From Burkholderia cenocepacia (GTDB lineage: Bacteria; Pseudomonadota; Gammaproteobacteria; Burkholderiales; Burkholderiaceae), in NCBI RefSeq assembly GCF_900446215.1, contig NZ_UAQZ01000001.1:124001-188000 (forward strand): DNA of 64,000 bases, read 5' to 3'. This document shows, in pieces, positions 44,829-52,663 of the stretch (positions are counted from its first letter, which is position 1; every line of letters starts with the position of its first letter). The notes under the pieces were generated by a model. It made no database searches. It saw only the letters and a program-made list of their open reading frames with translations, and was not told the origin of the DNA. The position numbers and the translations under genes were made by a program.

Positions 44829-45467
44829 CTAGAACTTCATCCCGACGCCCACGCCGACGATCAGCGGATCGATGTGCAGCGTGCCGATGCCCTTGTCGCC
44901 CAGCGTCGCATCGGTGCTCATCCAGATCTTCTTCACGTCGACGTTCATGAACACCTTCTTCGTCAACTGCACGTCCACGCCGAACTGCAGCGCGGGGCCG
45001 AAGCTGCTCTTGTTGATCGACACGCCCTCACCGCCGACGTTGAGCCCGTTGTTGTAGAAATACGTGTAGTTCAACCCGGCGCCGACGTACGGGCGCACCT
45101 TGCCCGCATGGTTGAAGTGATACTGCAGCAGCAGTGTCGGCGGCAGCACGCCCACGCCGCCGAGATTGCCGAGACTCGACGTCAACTGATGCCGCGACGT
45201 GCCGAGGATCAGCTCGACGCCGAGGTAGTCGCGGATCATGTACGTGAAGTCGAGCTCGGGCACGATCGCGTTGTTCACGCCCGTGTTGATCGCGCCGAGC
45301 GTGTCGCTCGCGCGCTCGTTCGGCTGGATGCTGATCGCGCGAAGCCGAACCAGTACGTCACCCTGATGGATGCCGTCGCCCGGCGACGCCGCGTGCGACA
45401 GCGACGGCATCGCGATGGTGGCCGCGACGGCGGCAGCGGTGACACAAGTTCGAATCGTTTTATGCAT
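44829..45467 (-). CDS. ompW: OmpW-family outer-membrane protein
   Basis: A 212-residue small beta-barrel porin. Signal peptide MHKTIRTCVTAAAVAATIAM, cleavage after SHA (about 26). HQGDVLVRLRAISIQPNERA begins the barrel, RPYVGAGLNYTYFYNN is a conserved OmpW block, and it ends in Phe (VGVGVGMKF) as outer-membrane strands do. OmpW forms a hydrophobic-channel eight-strand barrel, often oxygen- or stress-regulated. The ATG (45467) has a GGGGG Shine-Dalgarno. An Anr/FNR-type box (45523-45536) and a UTR hairpin (45483-45499) lie upstream. Confidence 0.9.
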   Translation of the reverse strand: MHKTIRTCVTAAAVAATIAMPSLSHAASPGDGIHQGDVLVRLRAISIQPNERASDTLGAINTGVNNAIVPELDFTYMIRDYLGVELILGTSRHQLTSSLGNLGGVGVLPPTLLLQYHFNHAGKVRPYVGAGLNYTYFYNNGLNVGGEGVSINKSSFGPALQFGVDVQLTKKVFMNVDVKKIWMSTDATLGDKGIGTLHIDPLIVGVGVGMKF

Positions 45468-45482
45468 GGTACGGACCCCCAA

Positions 45483-45499
45483 AGAATGGTTTCCATTCT
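45483..45499. promoter_or_regulatory. Inverted repeat in the ompW 5' leader
   Basis: AGAATGG and CCATTCT are perfect 7-bp arms with a TTT spacer, about 16-32 bp before the ompW ATG. It may be a repressor site or an mRNA hairpin near the ribosome-binding site. Confidence 0.45.
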
Positions 45500-45522
45500 C
45501 CCTGTAGGGTCTTTTCGTCATC

Positions 45523-45536
45523 TTGATATTGGTCAA
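45523..45536 (-). promoter_or_regulatory. Anr/FNR-type box upstream of ompW
   Basis: TTGATATTGGTCAA closely matches the FNR/Anr consensus TTGAT-N4-ATCAA (9 of 10). It overlaps the last codon and stop of the nitronate monooxygenase gene and lies about 56 bp upstream of the ompW ATG, the right distance for class II activation. Low-oxygen induction of ompW is inferred. Confidence 0.75.
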
Positions 45537-46723
45537 GCCAGCGTAAACGTGGGACGGTTTGCCGCAGGCTCGGTCGCACTGCCCGTCAGCAGCAGGTCGA
45601 GCAGATCGCGCACGCTGCGGATCGCGCGGCCGAACGGCAACGCCTCCCGGCCGCGGAAGAACAGACCGTTCGCGACATCGCCGCGCAACGCGGCCGCGAG
45701 CCGCGTATCGATGCAGAAGTGGCCGAATTTCTCGATGCCGTCACGCAGGCCGCATACGCTCAGGCATTCGAGCGCGGTCGGGCAGCGCTGCTTCAGCGCG
45801 CCGAGCTTGGTGCGAATGCGTGTCTCGTTGCGCAGGTAACGATCGAGCCACGGCGTCTTCACCGCGCGTGCCGGCAGCCCCGTCACGCTGACGAATTCGA
45901 CGATGTCGTCAGGCGTCGCATCGGCGAGCACGCGCTTGAAATGCGGATGCGCATCGCCTTCCTCGGTCACCGCGAACGGCGTCCCGACCTGCACGCCGTC
46001 CGCGCCAGCCGCGAACGCCGCGCGCACCGTATCGTGACTGTTGATCCCGCCGGCCACGATCAGCGGGATCGTGTCGCGGGCGATGCCGAGCGACGCCATC
46101 ACCTGCGCGGTCTCGTCGAGCACGCGCGCGAAATCGAAACGGGCGTCGTGCATGTCGTCGATCTGCGTGACGCCGAGGTGGCCGCCCGCGTGCGCCGGAT
46201 GCTCGATCACGATCGCGTCGGGCAGGCGCCCCTTCTTCATCCACTTCTTCAGCACCAGCGCGATCCCGCGGCTGTCCGACAGGATCGGGATCAGCGCGAT
46301 GTCGTGCCCGTGCGTGAGGTCGGGCAAGTCGAGCGGCAGACCCGCGCCCATCACGATCGCGTCGGCGCCCTCGTCGCACGCGACCCGCACGTAGTCCGCA
46401 TGCGCGCTCACCGCCTTCATCACGTTGACCGCGATCATCCCGCGCCCTTCGCTGTACGTTTTCGCGAGACGGATCTCGCGCGCGAGCGCGTCGAGGTTCG
46501 CCGCTTCGAGCGTCGCGCGATCGGGTTGCGCGCGGCAACGCTCGAGCAAATCCGCGTGATGGTGGCGCAGGTCGATGCTCGCGATCGTGCCGACCGCGCC
46601 TTCGCGCGCGACGCTGCCCGCCAGCCGGTGCGCGGAGATGCCGACGCCCATGCCGCCCTGCACGACGGGCAGCAAGGTGCGGCCGCGAATCGTCAGCGGC
46701 GGAAAGGAAGTGCGTACGGTCAT
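45533..46723 (-). CDS. Nitronate monooxygenase (NPD-family FMN enzyme)
   Basis: A 396-residue TIM-barrel flavoprotein. LPVVQGGMGVGISAHRLAGS is the NPD start with the phosphate-binding region. HPAHAGGHLGVTQIDDM contains the conserved His of nitronate monooxygenases, and VAGGINSHDTVRAAFAAGAD is the FMN-phosphate loop. It oxidatively denitrifies alkyl nitronates such as propionate-3-nitronate. It is preceded by an ALDH gene whose own terminator (46802-46821) separates them. FabK-like enoyl-ACP reductase is the main look-alike; the His motif favours NMO. It ends inside the ompW control region. Confidence 0.85.
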   Translation of the reverse strand: MTVRTSFPPLTIRGRTLLPVVQGGMGVGISAHRLAGSVAREGAVGTIASIDLRHHHADLLERCRAQPDRATLEAANLDALAREIRLAKTYSEGRGMIAVNVMKAVSAHADYVRVACDEGADAIVMGAGLPLDLPDLTHGHDIALIPILSDSRGIALVLKKWMKKGRLPDAIVIEHPAHAGGHLGVTQIDDMHDARFDFARVLDETAQVMASLGIARDTIPLIVAGGINSHDTVRAAFAAGADGVQVGTPFAVTEEGDAHPHFKRVLADATPDDIVEFVSVTGLPARAVKTPWLDRYLRNETRIRTKLGALKQRCPTALECLSVCGLRDGIEKFGHFCIDTRLAAALRGDVANGLFFRGREALPFGRAIRSVRDLLDLLLTGSATEPAANRPTFTLA

Positions 46724-46801
46724 CTGAAACCTCGTCGGAACATCGGAACCGCGATGATCGACGATCCACCGCCGCGCACCTTGACGGCCGTCAATAAAAA
46801 A

Positions 46802-46821
46802 ACGGCACGCGAACGTGCCGT
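46802..46821 (-). terminator. Intrinsic terminator after the aldehyde dehydrogenase gene
   Basis: ACGGCACG (46802-46809) pairs with CGTGCCGT (46814-46821) around a CGAA tetraloop; the A-run at 46796-46802 encodes a U-tract on the minus-strand RNA. Textbook terminator for the gene at 46847-48283. Confidence 0.92.
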
Positions 46822-46846
46822 CTCCGGTTCGGGCCGCGCGCGGCGC

Positions 46847-48283
46847 TCAGGCCGGCTTGGCCGGCTTCAACTGCATCGACTTGTATTCGAGATACTCTTC
46901 GAGCCCGTACACGCCGTTCTCGCGGCCGTGCCCGGACTGCTTGAAGCCGCCGAACGGCGCGGCGCCGTTCCACGTGCCGCCGTTGATGTCGACCTGCCCG
47001 GTGCGGATGCGGCGCGCAACGCGCATCGCGCGTTCGTCGCTGCCGGCCCACACCGCGCCGCCGAGCCCGTACGGCGAATCGTTCGCGATCCGCACGGCTT
47101 CGTCTTCATCGCGATACGTGATGATCGACAGCACCGGCCCGAAGATCTCTTCCTGCGCGATCGTCGATTTCGGATCGACGCGGCCGAACACGGTCGGCTT
47201 CACGAAGAAGCCCTTCGCGAGCCCTTCCGGCAACCCGGTGCCGCCCGTCACGAGTTCCGCGCCTTCGTCGATCCCGCGCTGGATGTAGGCCTGCACGCGC
47301 TGCTGCTGCACGGCCGACGCCAGCGCGCCGAGGCGCGTCGCCTCCTGCCGCGGGTCGCCCGCGACGTACGTTTCGGCCACGGCCTTCGCGATCTCGCGCG
47401 CTTCGTCGTAGCGAGCTTCCGGCACCAGCATCCGCGTATGCGCGGAGCAGGTCTGGCCGGCGTTCAGGTAGCACGCGTTGACGGTGCCCTTCACCGCCGT
47501 CGCGAAATCGGCGTCGTCGAGGATCACCGATGCCGACTTGCCGCCGAGCTCCAGCGCGACGCGCTTGACGCCCGCGGCCGCCAGTTCGGCCACGCGCTTG
47601 CCCGCGCGCGTCGAGCCGGTGAACGACACCATGTCGACGTCCGGGTCGGTCGCCAACACCTCGCCGACGACCGGGCCATACCCGCACACGAGGTTGAACA
47701 CGCCGGCCGGCAGCCCGGCCTCGTGGATCGCTTCGGCGAGCATGAACGCGTTGAGCGGCGCGACTTCGGACGGCTTCAGCACCACCGTGCAGCCGGCCGC
47801 GAGCGCCGGCGCGACCTTCAGCGTGATCTGGTTGAGCGGGTAGTTCCACGGCGTGATCGCCGCGACGACGCCGACCGGCTCGCGCACCACCAGCGAATTG
47901 CCGACCCGGGCCTCGAATTCGAACGATTCGGCGAGCTTCGCGTACGCCTTCCAGTTGTAGATCGGGCCGCCGACCTGGATCGCGCGCGACAGCTTGATCG
48001 GCATGCCGACTTCGCCGGTGATCGACTGCGCGAGTTCCTCGCTGCGCGCCTGCAGATGCTCGACGATCTTGCGCAGATAACCCGCGCGCGTCGCGGCCGG
48101 CGTGGCCGCCCACGCGTCGAAGGCCGCGCGCGCCGCGCGGATCGCGTCCTGTGCGTCGGACGCGACGCCCTCGGGAATCCGGCCGATCACGGCTTCGGTG
48201 CCCGAGTCGATCACGTCGATCGTGCCGGTGCCGGCCGGTTTGCGCCATGCGCCGTCGATGTAGAACTGGTCGTAGATTTTCAT
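46847..48283 (-). CDS. NAD(P)-dependent aldehyde dehydrogenase
   Basis: A 478-residue [24 protein letters not shown] and KPSEVAP form the NAD pocket, LELGGKSA holds the catalytic Glu, and [13 protein letters not shown] the nucleophilic Cys (near 281). The C-terminal [10 protein letters not shown] and PFGGFKQSG blocks are typical. It oxidises an aldehyde to an acid; the specific substrate (betaine aldehyde, phenylacetaldehyde, succinate semialdehyde, etc.) cannot be set by eye. The start at 48283 has GGAGG nine bases upstream. It is monocistronic with its own terminator. Confidence 0.92.
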   Translation of the reverse strand: MKIYDQFYIDGAWRKPAGTGTIDVIDSGTEAVIGRIPEGVASDAQDAIRAARAAFDAWAATPAATRAGYLRKIVEHLQARSEELAQSITGEVGMPIKLSRAIQVGGPIYNWKAYAKLAESFEFEARVGNSLVVREPVGVVAAITPWNYPLNQITLKVAPALAAGCTVVLKPSEVAPLNAFMLAEAIHEAGLPAGVFNLVCGYGPVVGEVLATDPDVDMVSFTGSTRAGKRVAELAAAGVKRVALELGGKSASVILDDADFATAVKGTVNACYLNAGQTCSAHTRMLVPEARYDEAREIAKAVAETYVAGDPRQEATRLGALASAVQQQRVQAYIQRGIDEGAELVTGGTGLPEGLAKGFFVKPTVFGRVDPKSTIAQEEIFGPVLSIITYRDEDEAVRIANDSPYGLGGAVWAGSDERAMRVARRIRTGQVDINGGTWNGAAPFGGFKQSGHGRENGVYGLEEYLEYKSMQLKPAKPA

Positions 48284-48567
48284 CGTGTTCCGCCTCCAGG
48301 GAAGCCGCCATTCTAGCGAGCGTTTCGGTGACGGGTGTGACGAATGACAGCGATTCGAAAGGACCGGCGCCCCGTCGCCCCGTCGCCCCGTCGCGCCGGT
48401 GCTCCGCCGCCCGCCGCACACGGCCGGCGCGGCATCCGTCGGGTCGCCGCCACGTCAGCATCCGCCCGGATGCGCGGCCGGGCCCGCATCGTGCTATGTT
48501 TTTAATATCGGCATCGGCCCGTTGCGGCCGGCGCCGCCCGGAATCGACGCACTTCGTGAGCGCTGCC

Positions 48568-48933
48568 ATGTCCGACGCATCCCATACCCTCGGCTCGCAA
48601 GACCGCCTGGAGCTGCTTTGCTGGCTCACCTGCGGCAACCTCGGCGCGTTTTACCTCAACGAATCATGGCCGGACGCCGCGTTCCAGGTGCAGGCCGCGC
48701 ACCGCTGGCTCGACCGCCATCACCGCCAAGCCGACTGGCTGTCGGTCGCCAGGCTCGCGGCGCTCGCGCAGGATATCGCGAAGCGGCATGCGGGGTTCGT
48801 CGACGCGTCGTGGGCGCGCGACGCGGTCGAGGAAATCGTCGATACCGACGATCTCGACTATCGGGCCAAACTCGTGCAATGGGTGTACGAAGACTGCTGC
48901 AAGGCGCTCGCGGACAAGCGGCTGGCGGATTGA
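48568..48933 (+). CDS. Conserved hypothetical protein
   Basis: A 121-residue soluble protein that I do not recognise. Composition is ordinary for a folded cytosolic protein: LLCWLTCGNLGAFYLNESW near 17-35, HRWLDRHHRQADWLSVARLA, and an acidic middle (EEIVDTDDLDY). Three cysteines at about 19, 23 and 109-110 might bind metal but no motif is obvious. An upstream GTG at 48556 is an alternative start. Terminated by the hairpin at 49018-49049. No partner gene helps with function. Confidence 0.7.
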   Translation: MSDASHTLGSQDRLELLCWLTCGNLGAFYLNESWPDAAFQVQAAHRWLDRHHRQADWLSVARLAALAQDIAKRHAGFVDASWARDAVEEIVDTDDLDYRAKLVQWVYEDCCKALADKRLAD

Positions 48934-49017
48934 GCCGCGCGGACCGCGCCCGGGCCGCGGCATCGCCTGACGGGATACGCGCTGTTCGCCGTGACGAACG
49001 TCACGGCCTGAATGACT

Positions 49018-49049
49018 GCCGGGGCACGGCGCATGTGCGCCGCCCCGGC
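49018..49049. terminator. Bidirectional hairpin between convergent genes
   Basis: GCCGGGG pairs with CCCCGGC (outer arms 49018-49024 and 49043-49049), and CGGCGC with GCGCCG inside, with a CA bulge: a 13-bp stem with ATGT loop. It lies between the convergent genes at 48568-48933 and 49079-49567. Confidence 0.75.
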
Positions 49050-49078
49050 GCCGGCACGCGCAACGCGTGCCGATGCGT

Positions 49079-49567
49079 TTACAGCAGCGACTTGGCCTGC
49101 GTGAGCACCTTGTCGCAGATCTGCTTGGTCACCTGCTGCTTCAGGCCGCCGCCGCTCAGGTCGAGCTTGCTGCCGTTGCCTGCGTCGAGAATCCCGCTCG
49201 CACCGCTCGTATAGCCACTGTCGGACGACGCGGACGCGTTGCCGCCGAGCTTGCCGATCAGCGCGTCCTTCACCGACGCCGCGCCGCCGCCGGTCGCGCC
49301 GCCGAGATAGTTGTTCTGGATGCAGAACTGCAGCAGGCCCGCGACGTTGCCCGTGCTGCCCGGCATCAGCGACGCACCGCCGCCGCCCGTCAGCGCGCCG
49401 CCGAGGCCGCCGAGGTTGCCGAGCGCCCCGCCCGCGCTGCCGCCGGAATCACCGCCCCCGCCGACCTGTTTCAGGACGTCGCCCAGTTGCGCGTGGGCGA
49501 CCGAAAACGGCGCGAGCAATCCGATCAGCGCGCCGGCAACGGTCGCGCGGTAAAGACGTGCATTCAT
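49079..49567 (-). CDS. DUF2501-family (YjjA-like) secreted protein
   Basis: A 162-residue exported protein: signal peptide MNARLYRATVAGALIGLLAP, cleavage near 26 (AHA). The mature N-terminus is Gly/Ser-rich (GGGGDSGGSAGGALGNLGGL), followed by an ordered C-terminus with NVAGLLQFCIQNNYLGG and LKQQVTKQICDKVLTQAKSL, whose two cysteines are conserved in DUF2501. The role in the periplasm is unknown. GGGAGG lies eight bases before ATG. Monocistronic. Confidence 0.85.
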   Translation of the reverse strand: MNARLYRATVAGALIGLLAPFSVAHAQLGDVLKQVGGGGDSGGSAGGALGNLGGLGGALTGGGGASLMPGSTGNVAGLLQFCIQNNYLGGATGGGAASVKDALIGKLGGNASASSDSGYTSGASGILDAGNGSKLDLSGGGLKQQVTKQICDKVLTQAKSLL

Positions 49568-49791
49568 GTAAAGCCTCCCGGTTGTGATTGCGTGAGTACC
49601 GCGAATCGCATCCAAGGATACTCAATCGACCGTGGCATGACAGCCTTCGACGCCGCGTGAAACGTCAGGCATCGTGATATCGCGGCGATTTGACAATGCT
49701 TGACGGGCGTTTCCGTGTCGCAGGCCCGCGCGAAGCGTCATAGAATCGTCGTCGGCCGCCTGACCGCTGCGATCCGACATCCACCTCGAAC

Positions 49792-50370
49792 ATGAATGAC
49801 CCTCGCGTGGCGCTTGCCCATCGATTTTTGCTGATCGCCGGCGCATCGGCCGCACTCATGGCCGGCGCCGGTGCCACCGATGTCGCCGCTGCGGCGCCCG
49901 TAGCCACGACGGCTTCGGCCTGCACGTCGCCTTCGTTCGACCGTTATCCGGCACCGGCCGCCGCCCGTGCGCCGCGCAAGCCGGCTGCCACGCCTCGGCT
50001 CACCAGCAAGGAAGCGCGCCTGTACCGCACTGTCATTCGCGACGAATTCGCGCAACCGGCCAATTTTGCCGGTCACTACCGCGTCGCGATCTGGGGTTGC
50101 GGAACGGATTGCCGAAATTTCGCGATCGTCGACAAGGACACGGGCGCGACGTACACGATGCCCGGCGTGAAATCCATCTCGGGCGTGATGGGCAATGACG
50201 ACGAACGTGTCGACTTCCGTGCCGGCAGCACGCTGCTGATCGTCGCCGGCTGCTTCAACGATGCGTGCGACGACGGCTACGCGAAAGCGGCCCGGTTCTT
50301 CTACGAATGGACCGGCTCGCGGCTGCGTCCGGTCGGCCGGTGTCCGCTGGCCATCGAGCCGGTTCAATAA
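49792..50370 (+). CDS. Hypothetical exported protein
   Basis: A 192-residue protein that I do not recognise. A signal peptide (FLLIAGASAALMAGAGAT, cleavage near 35) precedes a Pro/Ala linker and a domain with conserved-looking FAGHYRVAIWGCGTDCRNF and AGCFNDACDDGYAKAARFFY, each with a pair of close cysteines (CGTDC, CFNDAC), suggesting two disulfides or a metal site. Likely periplasmic. It is 16 bp upstream of the NodB-like deacetylase gene, so the two may be co-transcribed. Confidence 0.7.
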   Translation: MNDPRVALAHRFLLIAGASAALMAGAGATDVAAAAPVATTASACTSPSFDRYPAPAAARAPRKPAATPRLTSKEARLYRTVIRDEFAQPANFAGHYRVAIWGCGTDCRNFAIVDKDTGATYTMPGVKSISGVMGNDDERVDFRAGSTLLIVAGCFNDACDDGYAKAARFFYEWTGSRLRPVGRCPLAIEPVQ

Positions 50371-50386
50371 GCGGCCCGGGCCAGCC

Positions 50387-50983
50387 ATGACGACCATTCA
50401 CCTCAGTTTCGACGACGGCCCCGGCCCCTCGACGCCTGCGCTGCTCGACGTGCTGCACGACGCATCGTGCACGGCGACCTTCTTCGTGCTCGGCAAGCAT
50501 CTCGCGGGCGCGCTCGACGTCGCAACGAGAATCGCGCGCGACGGCCACCGGCTCGGTAACCATACGTATTCGCACGCGAAACCGGGCGCGCTCGCCGACG
50601 CCGCGCTGATCGACGAGATCGACACGACCGACGCGCTGATTCGCGACGTGTACCGTCGCGCCGGCCTTGCCGCGCCGGACACGATCCCGCTGCGCCTTCC
50701 ATACGGGTTGATGCCGCAGGACGGTCGCGCGGCCGTGCTCGCGCGCGCGCAACGCGAACACACGGGCTGGACCGCGATACTGGACGACTGGCAACGGCCG
50801 GCGCCGTCGCCGCACGCGCTGTTCGACGCGATGTGCGCGCATGCCGATGCCTGCGCGGCGCAGCATCGCGACGTGCTGTTCTGCCTGCACGACGGATCGC
50901 GGCACGGCGACGCGCGGCCCCACACGGTCGAAGCGGTGCGGCTGTTCCTGAACCGGCAGCGCGCTGCCGCCACGCCCCGTTAG
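50387..50983 (+). CDS. NodB-homology polysaccharide deacetylase family protein
   Basis: A 198-residue protein with the NodB fold compact form. MTTIHLSFDDGPGPSTPALL holds motif 1 (catalytic and metal Asp pair), GHRLGNHTYSHAK motif 2 (metal His residues in HTYSH), and LRLPYGLMPQDGR near motif 3. It removes N- or O-acetyl groups from sugars such as chitooligosaccharides, peptidoglycan or exopolysaccharide. There is no signal peptide, so it may act in the cytoplasm on an activated sugar or oligosaccharide, unlike secreted relatives. It ends four bases into the convergent APH-like gene. Possibly part of the neighbouring biosynthetic locus (inference). Confidence 0.85.
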   Translation: MTTIHLSFDDGPGPSTPALLDVLHDASCTATFFVLGKHLAGALDVATRIARDGHRLGNHTYSHAKPGALADAALIDEIDTTDALIRDVYRRAGLAAPDTIPLRLPYGLMPQDGRAAVLARAQREHTGWTAILDDWQRPAPSPHALFDAMCAHADACAAQHRDVLFCLHDGSRHGDARPHTVEAVRLFLNRQRAAATPR

Positions 50984-51948
50984 CCCGCGGGCACCGCCCC
51001 ATCCAGCAACTGCCGCCAGCCGCCGAGAAATCCGATGCCGGGCCCGGGCATCCACAACCCGCGCTGCGCGGCTTCGAGATGGATCAGCGTCTGGTCCGCG
51101 CAGAACAGCGTCGTCAGCGCGTCGTAGTGGTCGCGCAGCCAAGCCGGCGCCGCATCCGGGCGCGTCGCCGCATAAGCGTCGAGACTGGCCCCCCATCGCC
51201 CGCGGTCGAACACGAAGCCATCGTCCCGGTCCGCATCGCGCGACAGCGCGAACGACGCAAAGGCCGCCTCGAGCCATGGCGCGCCCTGGCCCACGTCGTC
51301 AAAATCCAGCACGCCGTTCACCGCGTTGCCGACGTACAGCAGGTTGCCCGCGTGATAGTCGCCGTGCAGCCAATGCGCCGGCCCCGTCAGCCACGCCGCC
51401 GCCGCGTCGAGATGCGCGCCGATCCGGCGGATCACCGTGTCGTAGGCATCGTTCAAATCGCCCGGCAGCGACAGCATCGCGCGCGCCGCGACGCGCGCAT
51501 GCCGCGCGGACAGCCACGCCAGCGGCGCCGCTTCGCTCGCGGGTATCGCGGCCAGTGCCGTATGCAGATGCGCGAGCGTGCGCATCGCATCGGTCGCCCC
51601 CGCGTGCGGGTCGTCCGGCAGGCCGGGACGGCCGTCGATATGCTCGAACAGATGCAGCCAGCGTCCGTCGGGCAGCCGCACGCCGGTTCGCGCGTCGACG
51701 GTCGGCTGCAGCCGCGGCAGCGCGGGCAGCCGCGGCGCCGTCGTGCGTGCCGCGCCGAGACGGCCGAGGATCGACGCCTCGCGCTGCATCTGCCCGAGCG
51801 GCTTGCCGGCCCACGACACGCGCAGCACCGCGCGCCCCGCATCGCCCTCGACGAGATACGTTTTGTTAGTATGGCCCGACGCCAGCGCCTGCAGGCGCGC
51901 CGGCCCGATGTTCCAGTACCGGTGAAGCCACGGTTCCAGCGTTTTCAC
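50980..51948 (-). CDS. APH-family phosphotransferase (small-molecule kinase)
   Basis: A 322-residue protein of the aminoglycoside-phosphotransferase / choline-kinase-like superfamily. HWLHGDYHAGNLLYV is the Brenner-type catalytic loop (H-G-D-x-x-x-x-N) and GVLDFDDVGQG the metal-binding Asp. The N-lobe carries LASGHTNKTYLVEG. It phosphorylates an alcohol of a small molecule; substrate unknown and no resistance role is implied. I chose the GTG at 51948 because AGGAG lies five bases upstream; the ATG at 51975 has none. It is divergent, by 25 bp, from the CmcI-like gene. Confidence 0.85.
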   Translation of the reverse strand: MKTLEPWLHRYWNIGPARLQALASGHTNKTYLVEGDAGRAVLRVSWAGKPLGQMQREASILGRLGAARTTAPRLPALPRLQPTVDARTGVRLPDGRWLHLFEHIDGRPGLPDDPHAGATDAMRTLAHLHTALAAIPASEAAPLAWLSARHARVAARAMLSLPGDLNDAYDTVIRRIGAHLDAAAAWLTGPAHWLHGDYHAGNLLYVGNAVNGVLDFDDVGQGAPWLEAAFASFALSRDADRDDGFVFDRGRWGASLDAYAATRPDAAPAWLRDHYDALTTLFCADQTLIHLEAAQRGLWMPGPGIGFLGGWRQLLDGAVPAG

Positions 51949-51973
51949 GTCACTCCTACTCGTTGCATTGACC

Positions 51974-52663
51974 ATGTCAGAGCGTCCTTCGGCCCGCATG
52001 CGGGACATCAACATCGAATGGCTGACGCGCGCCGCCGAATTCGGCCACCTGTTCCAGACCCACTGGCTCGGCGAGCGCTTCTTCCATCTGCCCGGCGACA
52101 TGCTCGCGCTGCAGGAACTGATCTGGCGCGAGCGCCCCGACTGCATCGTTCAGACCGGCATCGCGGCGGGCGGCGGCGTGGTGTTCACCGCGTCGATGCT
52201 GGAACTCGCGGGCAATCACGGCCGCGTCGTCGCAATCGAGCCGCGCCTGCGCGACGAGGTCCGCCAGCGCCTGCAATCGCACCGCCTCGCCGATCGCATG
52301 GTGCTGATCGAAGGCGAATCGTGCGCGCCCGACACGCTTGCATCGGTACGTACGCAAATCGACGACGGCGCGCGCGTGATGGCGATCCTCGATCTCACGC
52401 ATACGCACGCGCACGTGCTGCGCGAACTCGAATGCTATGCGCCATTCGTGACGCGCGGCTGCTACGCGATCGTGATGGACACCATCATGGAGTATCTGCC
52501 CGAGTCGATGTTCGACGGCAAGCCGTACGGCCGCGGCAACAACCCGGCCACGGCCACACGCGAATTCCTCGCCCGCGACGATCGCTTCGAAGTCGACCAC
52601 GACATCGAGGACCGCGTGCTCATGACGCTGTCGCCAGGCGGGTTCCTGAAGCGAGTGCGCTGA
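51974..52663 (+). CDS. CmcI-family (cephalosporin hydroxylase-like) methyltransferase
   Basis: A 229-residue SAM-dependent methyltransferase. VQTGIAAGGGVVFTASMLEL (about 58-77) is the glycine-rich SAM loop, VVAIEPRLRDE binds ribose, and ILDLTHTHAHVLRELECYAP is typical of the CmcI/rhamnosyl O-methyltransferase family (Pfam cephalosporin hydroxylase, in fact methyltransferases). Probably methylates a sugar hydroxyl. Its ATG (51974) is 25 bp from the start of the divergent APH-like gene; its 3' end overlaps the convergent glycosyltransferase gene by 44 bp. Likely belongs functionally to the adjoining operon. Confidence 0.85.
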   Translation: MSERPSARMRDINIEWLTRAAEFGHLFQTHWLGERFFHLPGDMLALQELIWRERPDCIVQTGIAAGGGVVFTASMLELAGNHGRVVAIEPRLRDEVRQRLQSHRLADRMVLIEGESCAPDTLASVRTQIDDGARVMAILDLTHTHAHVLRELECYAPFVTRGCYAIVMDTIMEYLPESMFDGKPYGRGNNPATATREFLARDDRFEVDHDIEDRVLMTLSPGGFLKRVR

